From Lasioglossum baleicum (Eukaryota > Arthropoda > Insecta > Hymenoptera > Halictidae), in assembly GCF_051020765.1 (NCBI RefSeq), contig NC_134946.1, positions 4,267,239 to 4,331,238 of the forward strand: 64,000 bases of DNA. The letters are read 5' to 3'. Shown here piece by piece: positions 10,941 to 21,616 of the stretch. Below the pieces are notes generated by a model. That model made no database searches and had not been told where the DNA came from. It saw only the letters and a list, made by a program, of their open reading frames with translations. Each line of letters starts with the position of its first letter. The stretch's first letter is position 1. Made by a program: the position numbers and the translations under genes.

Positions 10941-12365
10941 AACTTCCCGATTTTATAGGGAAGTTATTGTAATGACCCCGAAAATCGATTTTTTAGCAGA
11001 TCTTCACGTTTCATGGTCATTGCAGTCATTTTAGACTATTTTCAGCAAAATGTTCGTATGTGTGTGTGTGTGTGTGCGCGCGCGCGCGTGCGTATGTCTG
11101 TTTCTATGTGATCAAATTTTTCGTTAACGTTTTCTAAAAAAGTAACAACGCGATCAGAATGATGAATGATGCAATCGATGTGCCCCGTCGTAACTTAGAG
11201 CTGATTAGATTTTGGTCCATATTGGTCAAGTAGTTTTTTAGATTTTTAGTTTTTTTCGAAAGGAGTTGATTCTACAATGCAATTTATACGAGAGAACGTA
11301 AAGTTTCCATCGAAAAAACAAACGTAATTACACAAAAATTTTTTTTTTTCATTTTTTTTAAATTTAAAAAATTTTTTTGACTAAAAAAAAAATTTTTTTT
11401 CTTTACCTTACGCTAATGTTTCCGCTTACAATAATCGAAAATTATCCCAATGCAAGAGAGAGTTAATCATCTCTACTCCCGAGAATACAGTTTCAAAGAA
11501 TATCGATGAAAGTACAAAAAAAAATTTATATTACAATCTGTAAAAAAACAATCAGTTCAAAACGAATTATTAACTGAGACTAAATTGAAAATTAATATAA
11601 ACTATATGATAATTATTAATAACATTGATGTTGAAAACGGATTGGTTAATTGAGCACACATGCGGAATATTAAAATTTATTACTTTTCAAGAAAATACTA
11701 AAATTCCGTCTATATTGTGGTTAGATTTTCAATTGGCCAGAGTAGGAGTGAAAGTAAGAACTCGTTATCGTGATTATATGAAAAATGCAAATATTCATCA
11801 AAATTTAACACCAATAATAAAAATATCGAATCAAGTTCATATGTCGAGTGAGGAAAAATATCAAATCACACGTAGTCAATTTCCAGTGGTTCCTGCTGAA
11901 GCGATTACGATTCATAAAAGTTGTATGTAGCACTGAGCAGAGTTTCAAAATTGAGCGCGGTTTATATATTTTGGGACAATTTAAATTAACAGTATCGAAG
12001 AAAACCAAGACCAATACTGCAAACCCGGAGAATGAGGAGTTGTATCGTTTTCGAAAAACTAATTAAGACAATTTATTTTGCAACATTAGTATGCTATAAC
12101 AAGGAACCAAGCGAGCAATGAGACTGCGATGTTCGTTTAATGCGACGCCATATAGCAAACATTTTGATAAGTAGAAAACTATTGAATTTCCCTGAAAACG
12201 TATAATCTTATTAAAACGTACACTTAATAATGATAATAATATACTGCAACTAACGAATCGGGAAGTTCTTTGTGTGGCTCGTGGAGAGTCACACACCAAA
12301 TCAAAAAAATCCTATCCGCGAGCTCGCGAAGCGAGCGAAGCGAGCGAGCAACAATAACCCTCTAG
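10941..12365 (+). mobile_element. Decayed Helitron
   Basis: Near the 5' end is the hairpin AACTTCCCG...AGGGAAGTT. The 3' end shows a GC-rich stem-loop built of GCGAGC/GCTCGC (about 12317-12348), then 12 bases, then CTAG (12362-12365), as in Helitrons. A helicase remnant lies on the same strand near the 3' end. No target-site duplication is present: the host foldback arm continues on both sides of the insertion at an A/T junction. It contains a (TG)n(CG)n run at about 11056-11090 that could adopt Z-DNA. The canonical 5' TC is not obvious, so the left boundary is approximate. Confidence 0.7.
11625..12066 (+). pseudogene. Pif1-like helicase C-terminal remnant of the Helitron
   Basis: The plus strand reads TDWLIEHTCGILKFI, then SQFPVVPAEAITIHKS in the same frame, followed after a frameshift by GLYILGQFKL. 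The order and spacing match the last motifs of Pif1-type helicases of Helitron RepHel proteins, in which TIHKSQG is normally followed by the ALSR and LYI..F segments. The glutamine and glycine after HKS are lost and the frame is broken, so this copy cannot be functional. Confidence 0.65.
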
Positions 12366-12567
12366 TTATACCATAGATCGATAGAATATCGAATTCTGAG
12401 TAGAAAAGTGTTGATCTTCATATGTCCTAAACCTAATAGTTAACGAGATATTATCGAAACAATTTTCTTTCTTCTTTGGATAACATCTCGTTAACTATTA
12501 GGTTTAAGACATGTGAAGGTCACCGCTTTTATACTCAGAATTTGATACTCTATCGATCTATGGTATA
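12366..12567. repeat. Hairpin loop segment of the foldback
   Basis: TATACCATAGATCGATAGA at the left is inverted at the right (about 12547-12567). The pairing continues through TCGAATTCTGAGTA, CTTCATATGTC and CTAATAGTTAACGAGAT to a short central loop at about 12450-12475. The two arms differ by only a few substitutions and short indels. Confidence 0.8.
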
Positions 12568-12850
12568 AAAAATAGGACATTCTATTTAAAAAAATCAAGG
12601 TAATCTTGGAATGTCCTGCACCACTCCACCCACAAGAAAGGAATTAATACTATGTAATGTAGCCCGTCATGCCATACAACTTTTGTAGGAACACTTTTTT
12701 GATGACGACAACGTCTTCCGAGATATTCTGCTGATCTGATCTGATATTCATATACAAAATAAATATTCATATATAAAAAATCACATGAAACAAATCGCAC
12801 AAAAAAAGACCGCACCAAAACAGGTTTGACGGTATTAAAATTATTTTGAA

Positions 12851-13850
12851 CCTACCTAGACGACTGGTATGAAAAACAGAAGTTCCTTCTATTTCAAATT
12901 TCGAGACTGAGATTTACATGAAAATCCGCAATGAATGAATAATTTACGCGCCAGACAACACTTCGCTTTACACACAGCTTTTTCCACAAACGTAACGTGT
13001 CAAACTGGCCGAAAAAGATACGCGGTGATTTAAAATGTTACGGTCTCAATCTCTGCGTCAGCTGTTTTGTTGATGGTTACAGCCAATGTGCATCGTATGC
13101 ATTGTCCGAATGCATATTTAACAGCCGTCGCGCGGTATTCAATGCAGTGCAGGAAAGTCAAATTTTCGAAATATCGAATCTGAAAAAATGTTTACCAACT
13201 ATAGGAATTAATGTTAAAACAGAATCATACACTTCGTCACCGTAGATAGTTCTCATATAATACGTTATTTATACAGGACATTTTTCAATAGAAGGTGTAC
13301 GATTAAAAAGAAAAAAGCAATATTTCATAAAATTAAAAAAGATTTTATTAACAACAGGAATTCTCTTTCATCCGTCAATGTCAATAGCAACACGCAACAT
13401 TCAAATTACAATGAGAGCAGTCAATGACACACCACACAAAAGTCAATGACAGAGGGGTGTTTCAGTCACAACTACTAGTATCTATTTCACTCATAACTGA
13501 GGCAAGCGCCTCAAAAATCTCTTTGACAATGTTCTGTCCCTGACGTAATTTCCTAAAAGTTCTATTGAGCCTTAACAACAATTTACTTAAATAGGTAATT
13601 AATTTATAATTGATCTCAAAGAGATATCACGCAACAGGTAAAGTACATTTACTATACAACTATGCACAAACTTGTATCAGTATCAGCAGAAACAGCACGA
13701 ATAGTCCACATTATTTTTCAATAATTCGCGTTCACTGTGTTCGACATTCACCAAATTCACTTGGTGATTCACAAAACTCCCAAAATGTCATCTTTCAGTC
13801 ACCAATATTTACAAAATATCCACTGTCACTATATCAAGACAGTGCTAAAC
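12851..13850. other. Intergenic region between the two GMC genes
   Basis: No firm gene. On the minus strand a donor-like CTAG|GTAGGT near 12857, with a GC-richer stretch at 12860-13160, could be the 5' UTR exon and promoter side of GMC gene 1, paired with the acceptor at about 10300. A minus-strand AATAAA (plus TTTATT at about 13345) could end GMC gene 2. The 82-codon frame at 12997-13245 shows no recognisable domain. Confidence 0.3.
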
Positions 13851-16099
13851 TCATCCTCTCCCTCTTCGTTTCAACCAGAACTCCTTGATCATATCAGATC
13901 CTTTCTCAGCAATCATTATAACTGGTGCATTAGTATTCCCACTGACAAGGTTAGGCATAATAGATGCATCGATAACACGAAGTCCAGTGATACCATAGAC
14001 CCTCAATTCCGGATCAACGACGGCCTCAGAGTCCCAAAAAGGTCCCATCTTGCAGGTGCCAACAGGATGATATATAGTTGCTGAATAGTGTCTGATCATA
14101 CACTCCCAGTAGGGATCACTGTACATGGGAATATGTTTGCAACCGGGGAAACGTTTTGAGTTGAGCTCGCTGCCAAATCTTCTGAAAGCAGCTGTCCTGC
14201 TAAGAGCAACTCCTATTTTCACACCTTCGATTAATGCTGCTACATCTTCTGGCTCTTTAAAATAGTTAGGATATATCAATGGATGATCATAGGGATTTTT
14301 GCTGCGGAGCTTGATGAAGCCTTTACTCTTAGGTCGCAAGAGCATAGGTAGCACACTCCAGACATCCTTGTCGCTTATCGGGCCAAATACAGCATCGTAG
14401 AACCGTTTCGTAAGTCCATGAACTTTTCTAATGTGTCTTCCGCCATCAGAGTTGGTCGATCCAGAGATGAAGTGTAGTTCGATGTCTGGGAAATCATCGG
14501 AAGCGTTAACATACTTCGTATTGACGAAGGCTAGACCCTCAACACCACCTAACACTGTTAGGGGGCCATCACCCAAGACTGCATACTGCATTACTGCCTG
14601 GACGCTGTGTAATCGTTTCTCCACCATTGAAATTGGCTGATTCACCATAAACGTCAGGCCACCTAAACCTACGTGATCTTGAAGATTGTGACCGACTCTG
14701 AGGTCCTGGATCACTGGGATGCCATGTTGTTGTAGTTCTTCTCTCGGACCGACGCCTGAAAGTGGAAATAGTGTTTGATTGGTGTGCAATTATGTACCTG
14801 AAGGAGAACGCATACGGAACTGGCGAGTTAATCTCATCATTACCTGAAAGCATCAATAGCTGAGGAGAGTTCACCGATCCTCCAGAGAGGATGACTTCCT
14901 TCTTGGCTCGTATTCGGAACACCTTGTTGTCTCGCACAAACTCCACCCCATAGGTTCTCTTGGACTTCGGATCAATCAAGATTTTCGTTACGTGGGAGTG
15001 CATGGCAACGTGTAGATTTTTACGAAGTCTCGCCGGCCTCAGGAATGCCTTCGCAGTCGAGCATCGACTTCCTCTTCTAATCGTCCCCTGGGCAATCATG
15101 AATCCAGTTTGGTGCTCACCATTTATGTCCCTATTCTCATAACCCATCTCTTGGCCAGCCTGCACAAAGGCAGCTGCCAAAGGAGTGTGCCATGGGGCCT
15201 CTTGCACCGTCAGATATCCGCCGGTCGAGTGATACGGAGTTTTCGTTAAGTAGGGATTCTGATTGTCCTCGGACTTCTTGAAGTAGTAGAGCACGTCTCT
15301 GGAGCCCCAGCCTGGATTACCTTGTTGCGCCCAGATGTCGTAGTCCTTCTTGTTGCCTCGGAGGTACAGCATGTAGTTCAGGACGCTACTGCCACCGATC
15401 ACTTTACCGCGGGGCCAATTGCAGCGACTGCCCTCCATTGCTGAGGAAGAGATTACGTTGGTTTAATTGAGGGTGAAATTACGAAGCTTGCTAGTGAAGT
15501 AGGTTCTCGCTTATTGCACCTCTGATCGAATTACCGTCTTTTACGTGAACCTCGTTCGTCGCATACTGTAGTCGACGATTTATGTACTAATTTAAGAGAC
15601 GCAGAACGAAATAGAAACTAGAATTCAGTTACTGACCTAGGCAGGCGCCTTCCTCAGGTTCAGTCTTGTATTGCCAGTCGAGTTTGCTGAGCTGCAAGTA
15701 GCCAGCAAGTAGAGGAACATCCGAGATCTCGGTTTCGTCACCTCCAGCTTCCAGAAGAAGCACATTCCAATTTTCTATCTCGGAGAGTCGACTTGCGACG
15801 ACAGCTCCTACAACGAAAGTTTATAAATAAGAGCGAATACTACTCCCGAGAGAATTTTCATGAAAATCGAATGACAATTGGCATTGCCCATTCTTAACCA
15901 TACCTGAAGAACCGGCTCCTATGATAATGAAGTCATACGATGGCAGTAGCACTTCGGAGGGTATATTAATGGGCGGTGCTTCGTTGTCCAAAACTTCGTA
16001 TTGGAAATATACGAGCGCGGCCGCCAACACCGGGAAGAACCAAGAAAGACCAGTCGTCGCCGAGGTCAGGCCTCCCGCCAACACGCTCTCAATCCCCAT
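13851..16099 (-). CDS. GMC oxidoreductase (glucose dehydrogenase-like), gene 2
   Basis: Four exons on the minus strand: 16099-15904, 15807-15637, 15440-14844 and 14755-13851. All have GT/AG junctions in phase 1 and together encode an intact 622-aa protein. A hydrophobic N-terminus (about 8-33) suggests a signal peptide or anchor. GAGSSG at 61-66 binds FAD, GMC signature 1 spans WPRGKVIGGSSVLNYMLYLR, and signature 2 is split by an intron (SVNSPQLLMLSG / VGP). The catalytic His551 (YHPVGTCKMG) and Asn595 (SGNTNAP) are present. The family performs FAD-dependent oxidation of alcohols or sugars; the substrate is unknown. The introns are short and free of transposons, unlike gene 1. The acceptor TTGCAG about 30 bases before the ATG implies an upstream 5' UTR exon. 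Intron positions differ from gene 1, so they are old paralogues rather than a recent tandem copy. Confidence 0.95.
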
Positions 16100-16284
16100 T
16101 TTGTATTCCTGTACTCTCCTTTTTCAGTCGCCTGCAATAATTCAGGAATGGAATTATAAATAAAGCTCATTCATTATGCGACGCAACAGGCAGTTATCCG
16201 GATATTCAAACTTTTAGTTTTTAAATGCAAAGACCTAGAGCTGCGCTATTACTTCTAGAGCCCCAGGATGTCTACACTGAGGTA

Positions 16285-16748
16285 CACTGAGAAAAAAAAA
16301 TCCTGTCGAAACAAAAAAAAATATATGTTGATTCAATAAGATGTACTATTGAATAGTGCCAATATCATATGAACTTATTTTAATATTTAATACTATTGAA
16401 TTTCAATAGCAAAACTCATTTCCGCCAATCATATAAGCGAATAGCTTGACCATCAATGTTTTCAAAAAAAATAAGATATGGCCTCAAACCAATTCCAGTA
16501 TAGATCAATACATTTCTCAAATTGTTTTAACAACATATCTGATTGAAGGGAAAAGAGAAACATTACGAATAATAATGTACGGTATTGAATCGAATAATAT
16601 TTTCAATCATTTCATGATAGACAATTCAAATACATCACGATTTGCTTCTAAATTTCATACTATTGAAAAGAATACATTGGTATTCATCGAAGTAAAAAAA
16701 TTACAATAACACGCGTGTTATTGAAGTAACTACTTTTTTTTCTCAGTG
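16285..16748. mobile_element. TA-flanked MITE, CACTGAGAAAAAAA ends
   Basis: Inverted ends CACTGAGAAAAAAA and TTTTTTTCTCAGTG with TA on both sides (16283-16284, 16749-16750). The interior is AT-rich; a frame at 16446-16709 is without recognisable domains. It lies just upstream of GMC gene 2, where a 5' UTR intron or promoter would be. Confidence 0.7.
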
Positions 16749-17044
16749 TAGCTCTGAAGCCAGGATACTGACCCAGGGACATCCGTTCGGTTAGTAGCTG
16801 AACTACCTTCAGTAACCATTACTAACCCAACATTCATATTTAGTAGATTTTAAATTATATTTTTTCGGTAGATTTTTAATTATCCGACATCTATTTTGCA
16901 GCCCAGTAATTATAAGAAACCTGACAATACGCGTGATTCTCGACGATCTTGATACATTGAATGATCTAGAAATTGCCTTTTTCAATTCTTCTCAGTTCTT
17001 GAAAAATTTAATTTTGAAATGTAAAGTAACATTTTTAGACTTAA

Positions 17045-17927
17045 GGGGCTAGTATAGGCTAGATTTGTAACTATAAAATACCTAGAATCTTACTAGATTT
17101 TGGGTCGAAAATATGGGTTTCGTACTGGACGTTGTTTGACCTTATTTAAGCAAATTGTGGGCTGGGTGAGGGCTCATTCGAAAGAGGAAGGTTAGACGCA
17201 GCGCGCTTTTCTCACGAGGTTAACGAGATTATGTTAATAACTAATAATATGAGGGCCCAAAGTAGAGAAAAAATCTAGGAAAAAATCCCGCAGATTTCAA
17301 TGCATTTTCTGTCTCTAATAGACTTTTTTTACTTATGAGATGAGAAAAGCGCGCTGCGTTGAACCTTTCTCTTTCGAATGAGCCCTCACACAGCCCACAA
17401 TTTGTTCTAATAGGGTCAATCAACGTCTGGGCGCAGATCCATGTTTCGACCCATTTTTCTAGTAAGATTCTAGTTATTTGCTAGATATTTGCTATTTACT
17501 AGAATCTTACTAGAAAAATGGGTCGAAACATGGATCTGCGCCCAGACGTTGATTGACCCTATTAGAACAAATTGTGGGCTGTGTGAGAGCTCATTCGAAA
17601 GAGGAAGGTTCAACGCAGCGCGCTTTTCTCATCTCATAAGTCAAAAAAGTCTATTAGAGACAGAAAATGCATTGAAATCTGCGGGATTTTTTCCTAGATT
17701 TTTTCTCTAATTTGGGCCATCATATTATTAGATATAAACATAATCTCGTTAACCTCGTGAGAAAAGCGTGCTGCGTCTAACCTTCCTCTTTCGAATGAGC
17801 CCTCACACAGCCCACAATTTGTTCTAATAAGGTCAAACAACGTTCAGTACGAAACCCATTTTTCGACCCCTTTTTCTAGTAATGTTCTAGTAATTTTCTA
17901 GTTCCAAATAGAGCCTATACTACCCCC
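17045..17927. mobile_element. TTAA-flanked giant palindrome with fourfold internal module
   Basis: TTAA at 17041-17044 and 17928-17931 bound inverted ends GGGGCTAGTATAGGCT and AGCCTATACTACCCCC. The arms of about 440 bp meet near 17487. Each arm itself contains an inverted pair of a module with TCATTCGAAAGAGGAAGGTT and CGCAGCGCGCTTTTCTC, so that module occurs four times in alternating orientation. Frames at 17241-17423 and 17489-17710 encode the same peptide from opposite arms and are not genes. Confidence 0.8.
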
Positions 17928-18059
17928 TTAAGGATTTCTGCTGCTGTAACTATAGAGACCTACCTAAATGTGTACCTAAGGCAAACAATATTTTCGAAAT
18001 GGTCTAGCGATATCGGAGAACGTGCCCTGTCATTTTCGTTAGTTACAAACCTGGGCAGA

Positions 18060-18220
18060 ACAATAAATATTTCTTTTCACTGTAAAAATTGCACCCTTGG
18101 AAACTCGATCCACTTCGCGCTTCGTAATTAATCGATTATTCGTTATCCTGGGGGCAAGACTGTCCGGCTCGAAGTGTCCTTCTATACTGTCGAATTGGAA
18201 CGTCTCCGCGGTCGGGTAGA
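18060..18220. repeat. Dispersed repeat shared with 2469-2610
   Basis: Same orientation and order of blocks as the copy near 2469 (CAATAAATATTTCTTTTC, AACTCGATCC, then the CTGTCGAATTGGAACGTCT region), separated by small indels. Confidence 0.45.
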
Positions 18221-20515
18221 AATCGGTCGAAGAAAAGTCAAAGAGGGCTACACGTGGTTCGGATGTGCGCTACGAATATCAATGACCCGTGAAACTTTCA
18301 GCTGTTAAGTAATTTTCGATGAACGCCGGCAACCTGCCCGCGACGATTCGCACGTACGCACACGTGCCACGTCGATCGCTGGATCATCCCGTGGATCGGG
18401 ACAATCGTACACAGAATTTCGCGGATATTGAGACAACGCGATAAATCACGTATTTCGTGAAGAAATCTCGACTCGAATGCAATTGATTCAACATTTAAAA
18501 TACAATTTTTAATATATTTTATCTTCACAAGGTAGCAGTTCCTCCAGTTTAGCTTCACACTTTAACCCAGCAAGTCCCGTACAACGAAAAGGACTATTTT
18601 TAGAAAAGCGTATAATCATTAAGAATTATTAAATGATCCAATTTCAAAGCGACCCAATTTGTAATTGATTCACTCTTGAAGTGTTTTCTCTTTGAAGTGT
18701 CCACTCAATTTCTAATTCATTTAGTTTCTAATTTAATCAATTTACATCCTGTTTATGTCCTATTATCACCTGTTGCTGTTTTCCGAGTGAAAAGAACTCA
18801 TTTCAATGAAATGGCTTTAGTGATAGCGTACAGTAACAGTATTTGAAAAGGAAAGCAGTACTTGCTCACCTACTTCCTGGGAGACAGCAGATCACATGCA
18901 ATCTAGAAGCTTCTTCTCCTCTCAATCAATCGTTGCGGAGTCGACTATAATATTCTATCTCCCATATTTCCGATCAAGAATCACGATAAATCAAATGGTC
19001 GATTGTTCTTCATTTCCCGATTTCTTCACAAAAATCCTTTTCTAACTCCAGCTAGCTATCAGCTTAGCCATCCTCTATCAGATTCACAAATTCAAACTAA
19101 ACTTCTCACGAAGCGTTCACACTATTTATCCAATTTGTGCACTTAAAATGCCTGAACGGATGACAACCGGAGCCTGTCTTGAGATACTCAGGGTATCCAG
19201 ATGATGATGATTCACTGAACGTTACCGGAACCCAGTAAAAAGAACGTCACCGTCGGCACGAAACGAGAATGTCGACCGATCATCCTTCTGTTTCCGCGAC
19301 ACCTTTGTCACGTTGTCCCACAAACGGTCCCAGTTGTCAACGAAAGTGACCGGTCACGAGTCGACAAAGCAAAGAGCCGAGCTGGTGAGTCGATAGCATC
19401 CTCCAGGCGGTGTCCCAGAAATCTGAAGCCGTGATCGAGGTCGCCGTCCGTCGATCTTTTCCACCATGTGATAGAACCCCGTAACAGCCGTATAGAGCTC
19501 GGCGTGGGACTGACCATGACCTTGCTCCTGGCCGAGCGTCGGCATGCTGTGGATCCATCGGGATAGAAGCGGGTTACAAACCTTTCGAAGCCAAGCACGC
19601 CCCATAACGGCCGTTGACTGGCCCCCTCCCCCCCCCCCCTACGCGGACCCATTCTCAACGATCACAATCACAGCCGCTGGGCCTCCTTCCGGGCCCCGTT
19701 GCTCGTTGCCCCAACGGCTGTGAGCTCAGCTGTAGACGCAGTGGGGCGAAGTGCCGTTTTCGGTGCTCCATAGCCACTGTTTCGGTACTCTGCTTCTTTA
19801 TCTCTTAAGTCAGTCCTTGTGTCGCTCGTTACGGAAATTTACGAGGGCTGGGTCGTGTGGACGGGTCAAAAAATTAATTTTATATTATAATTTTTCTATT
19901 TTGAAATTTAAAAGCATAAAATCGTTTATATAATTCCATAGCACAGTACTCTCTTCCAATAGTACCGTATACGGGACAGTAGGGAAATATTTCTCACTCT
20001 TCAGTTACTAATTGCCTCTCCCGACAGTTCATGAGGCTTCCTCGTGCATAAACACGGTCGTTTGCATTTGTTACAGATCTATTTGTAACATAATAACGTA
20101 ATAAAGAAAATGGCTACATCTTATTGTATTTTGAATATGTAACTAATAATCTTGATTTATTCAGCCTCGTACGTACTCTAACTATTGCACATATTATTAA
20201 TTAATAATTCGTTAATAGTCTGAATAAAATTTGTAAGTATCGAATTGTAAACTTAGGTATCCACAATTTTAAAATTCAAGAATGCCACAATTTTTCAATA
20301 CAGGTATTCGTAATACATAATTGCTGAATCACTGAATAATTCTGTGGGTCTTCTATTACCTACCTAGAAACAATTTGAATGCTAAATATATTCAGGGACA
20401 AGAGTTGCATAGAGTAAACCGGATTAGGATTACCGTGACTCTCTACCAAAGATATCTGAATGATGAGTACCATCATCACAACCTGGTTCGAACATTTCAA
20501 CTATTCTAAGCACAC
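18221..20515. other. Non-coding region with a GC-rich island (about 19230-19810)
   Basis: Mostly AT-rich without features. The interval 19230-19810 is clearly GC- and CpG-richer than its surroundings and includes a C-tract at about 19627-19640. It is open on the minus strand (19605-19354, 83 codons, with a SHAELYTAVTGFYHMVEKI segment), but no domain is recognised. It may be a promoter or CpG island, or an untranslated exon of GMC gene 2 or flotillin-2. The function is unknown. Confidence 0.3.
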
Positions 20516-20810
20516 CTAGAGTTTATGGCAGTCGGTGATCCTTTTCGCAATCTTCCTGACACGTAACGTTTAGTTACGACATCCTGAATCGTAAAATTTG
20601 TATTGCTTATTAACGCTTCTTTCACACGTGGAGTAAATAAAATGAAAAATAAAAAATTCTAAACCCGCTCATTGTCCATTCATTGTCGTCTGTGAAACGT
20701 TTATGGTAGTAGGCAATCCTTTCGCAATCTTCCATACTCTCTGAAACATAAAATTTCTATTGCTTATTAATAGTTCACATGTGGAATACATGAAATAAGA
20801 GATGAAATTC
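20516..20810 (+). repeat. Old tandem duplication, about 170-bp unit
   Basis: The segment GTTTATGGCAGTCGGTGATC ... CGCAATCTTCC ... ATTGCTTATTAA ... CACACGTGGA recurs directly at about 20699-20790 as GTTTATGGTAGTAGGCAATC and so on. The two copies are diverged, with indels. Non-coding. Confidence 0.5.
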
Positions 20811-21056
20811 CATTTTTCTGAAGGAAAATTCCAAATCCGTTCTCATTTTTGCTTATTAAACATTACCTTAATATTATCTTCCGAAAAAATATATACAGAA
20901 CAGCATTAATTGAGAACATAATATTATTCAGTCCTATTCGAATTTAAATGTTGCTAACACCGGCCTATAGAAACGTAAAGATGATTAACACGGTAACAAC
21001 GCAGAAACTTTCCATTCGTCGAAACATAGAAGCAACGGACGTTCCCATGGTGCGTG

Positions 21057-21138
21057 ATGCGTGATCGGCATCACGTCCACGAAGAGCGACTGCCAGTATT
21101 CGAGGAGCCATTTCTTGACGTCATAGAACCAACTTACG
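21057..21138 (+). CDS. Candidate alternative first coding exon of flotillin-2
   Basis: An ATG at 21057 opens 27 codons plus one base (MRDRHHVHEERLPVFEEPFL, then seven more residues), ending at a plausible donor TACG|GTAAAGT. The phase (1) exactly matches the acceptor phase of the flotillin exon at 21617, 480 bases downstream, and the stretch is GC-richer than its flanks. Against it, the peptide is not known from flotillins, whose usual N-terminus is a short MGN-type myristoylated leader, and the minus strand is also open here. This is inference only. Confidence 0.25.
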
Positions 21139-21616
21139 GTAAAGTGCTCGGTTGGCCGTTATACGGCGGCGACCTACTTACTGTTGCGAACCATCGCTGT
21201 TATGTGTTGTTGTTAACGGCCGTTAAATCACAGATCGTACCGCGGCATTGTTATAAACAACCAGGTAACGCTTTGGCATCCGTTACGTCACCGTTTTTGT
21301 TTACCCTAACAAATAACGTATCAATTCGCCTGATACTCGTGTTTCCTGCATTATTGTCGCAAGCCTGCATCCGCGTCATTTCCATGAACGAAAAATAACA
21401 ATAACTATCTTGGAAAAGAAGTTAATCTTTATTAAAATCAAAATTTTGACGGTCTCTGATAAATTTCAAGACTATGAAAATGGCAAAAATCGTAATAGTA
21501 AAATTACGAAAGGGGTACATTAAGTCTCACTGATATTTGGGATGTCTGAGCTAATGTCAGTTAATTTGTTGAATTTCGATTCTATTTTTACACTGATTTT
21601 TAAATGATGTTTACAG

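Larger units (their letters stand above)
10425..12850. mobile_element. Foldback element upstream of GMC gene 1, split by a Helitron
   Basis: The core arms 10783-10940 and 12565-12742 are inverted copies (GATATCTCGGAAGACGTTGT; GGACATTTCAAGGTCACCTT type blocks). The loop 12366-12567 is itself a hairpin. Weaker inverted similarity reaches outward: CAAACCTGTTTTCGTGCGGT at about 10438 against its complement near 12820. A Helitron interrupts the left side at 10941-12365. It lies between the coding start of GMC gene 1 and GMC gene 2, possibly within a 5' UTR intron. Confidence 0.7.

Noticed and set aside
17241..17710. Pair of near-identical small proteins (IDPIRTNCGLCEGSFERE type)
   Set aside because: They come from the two arms of the 17045-17927 palindrome.
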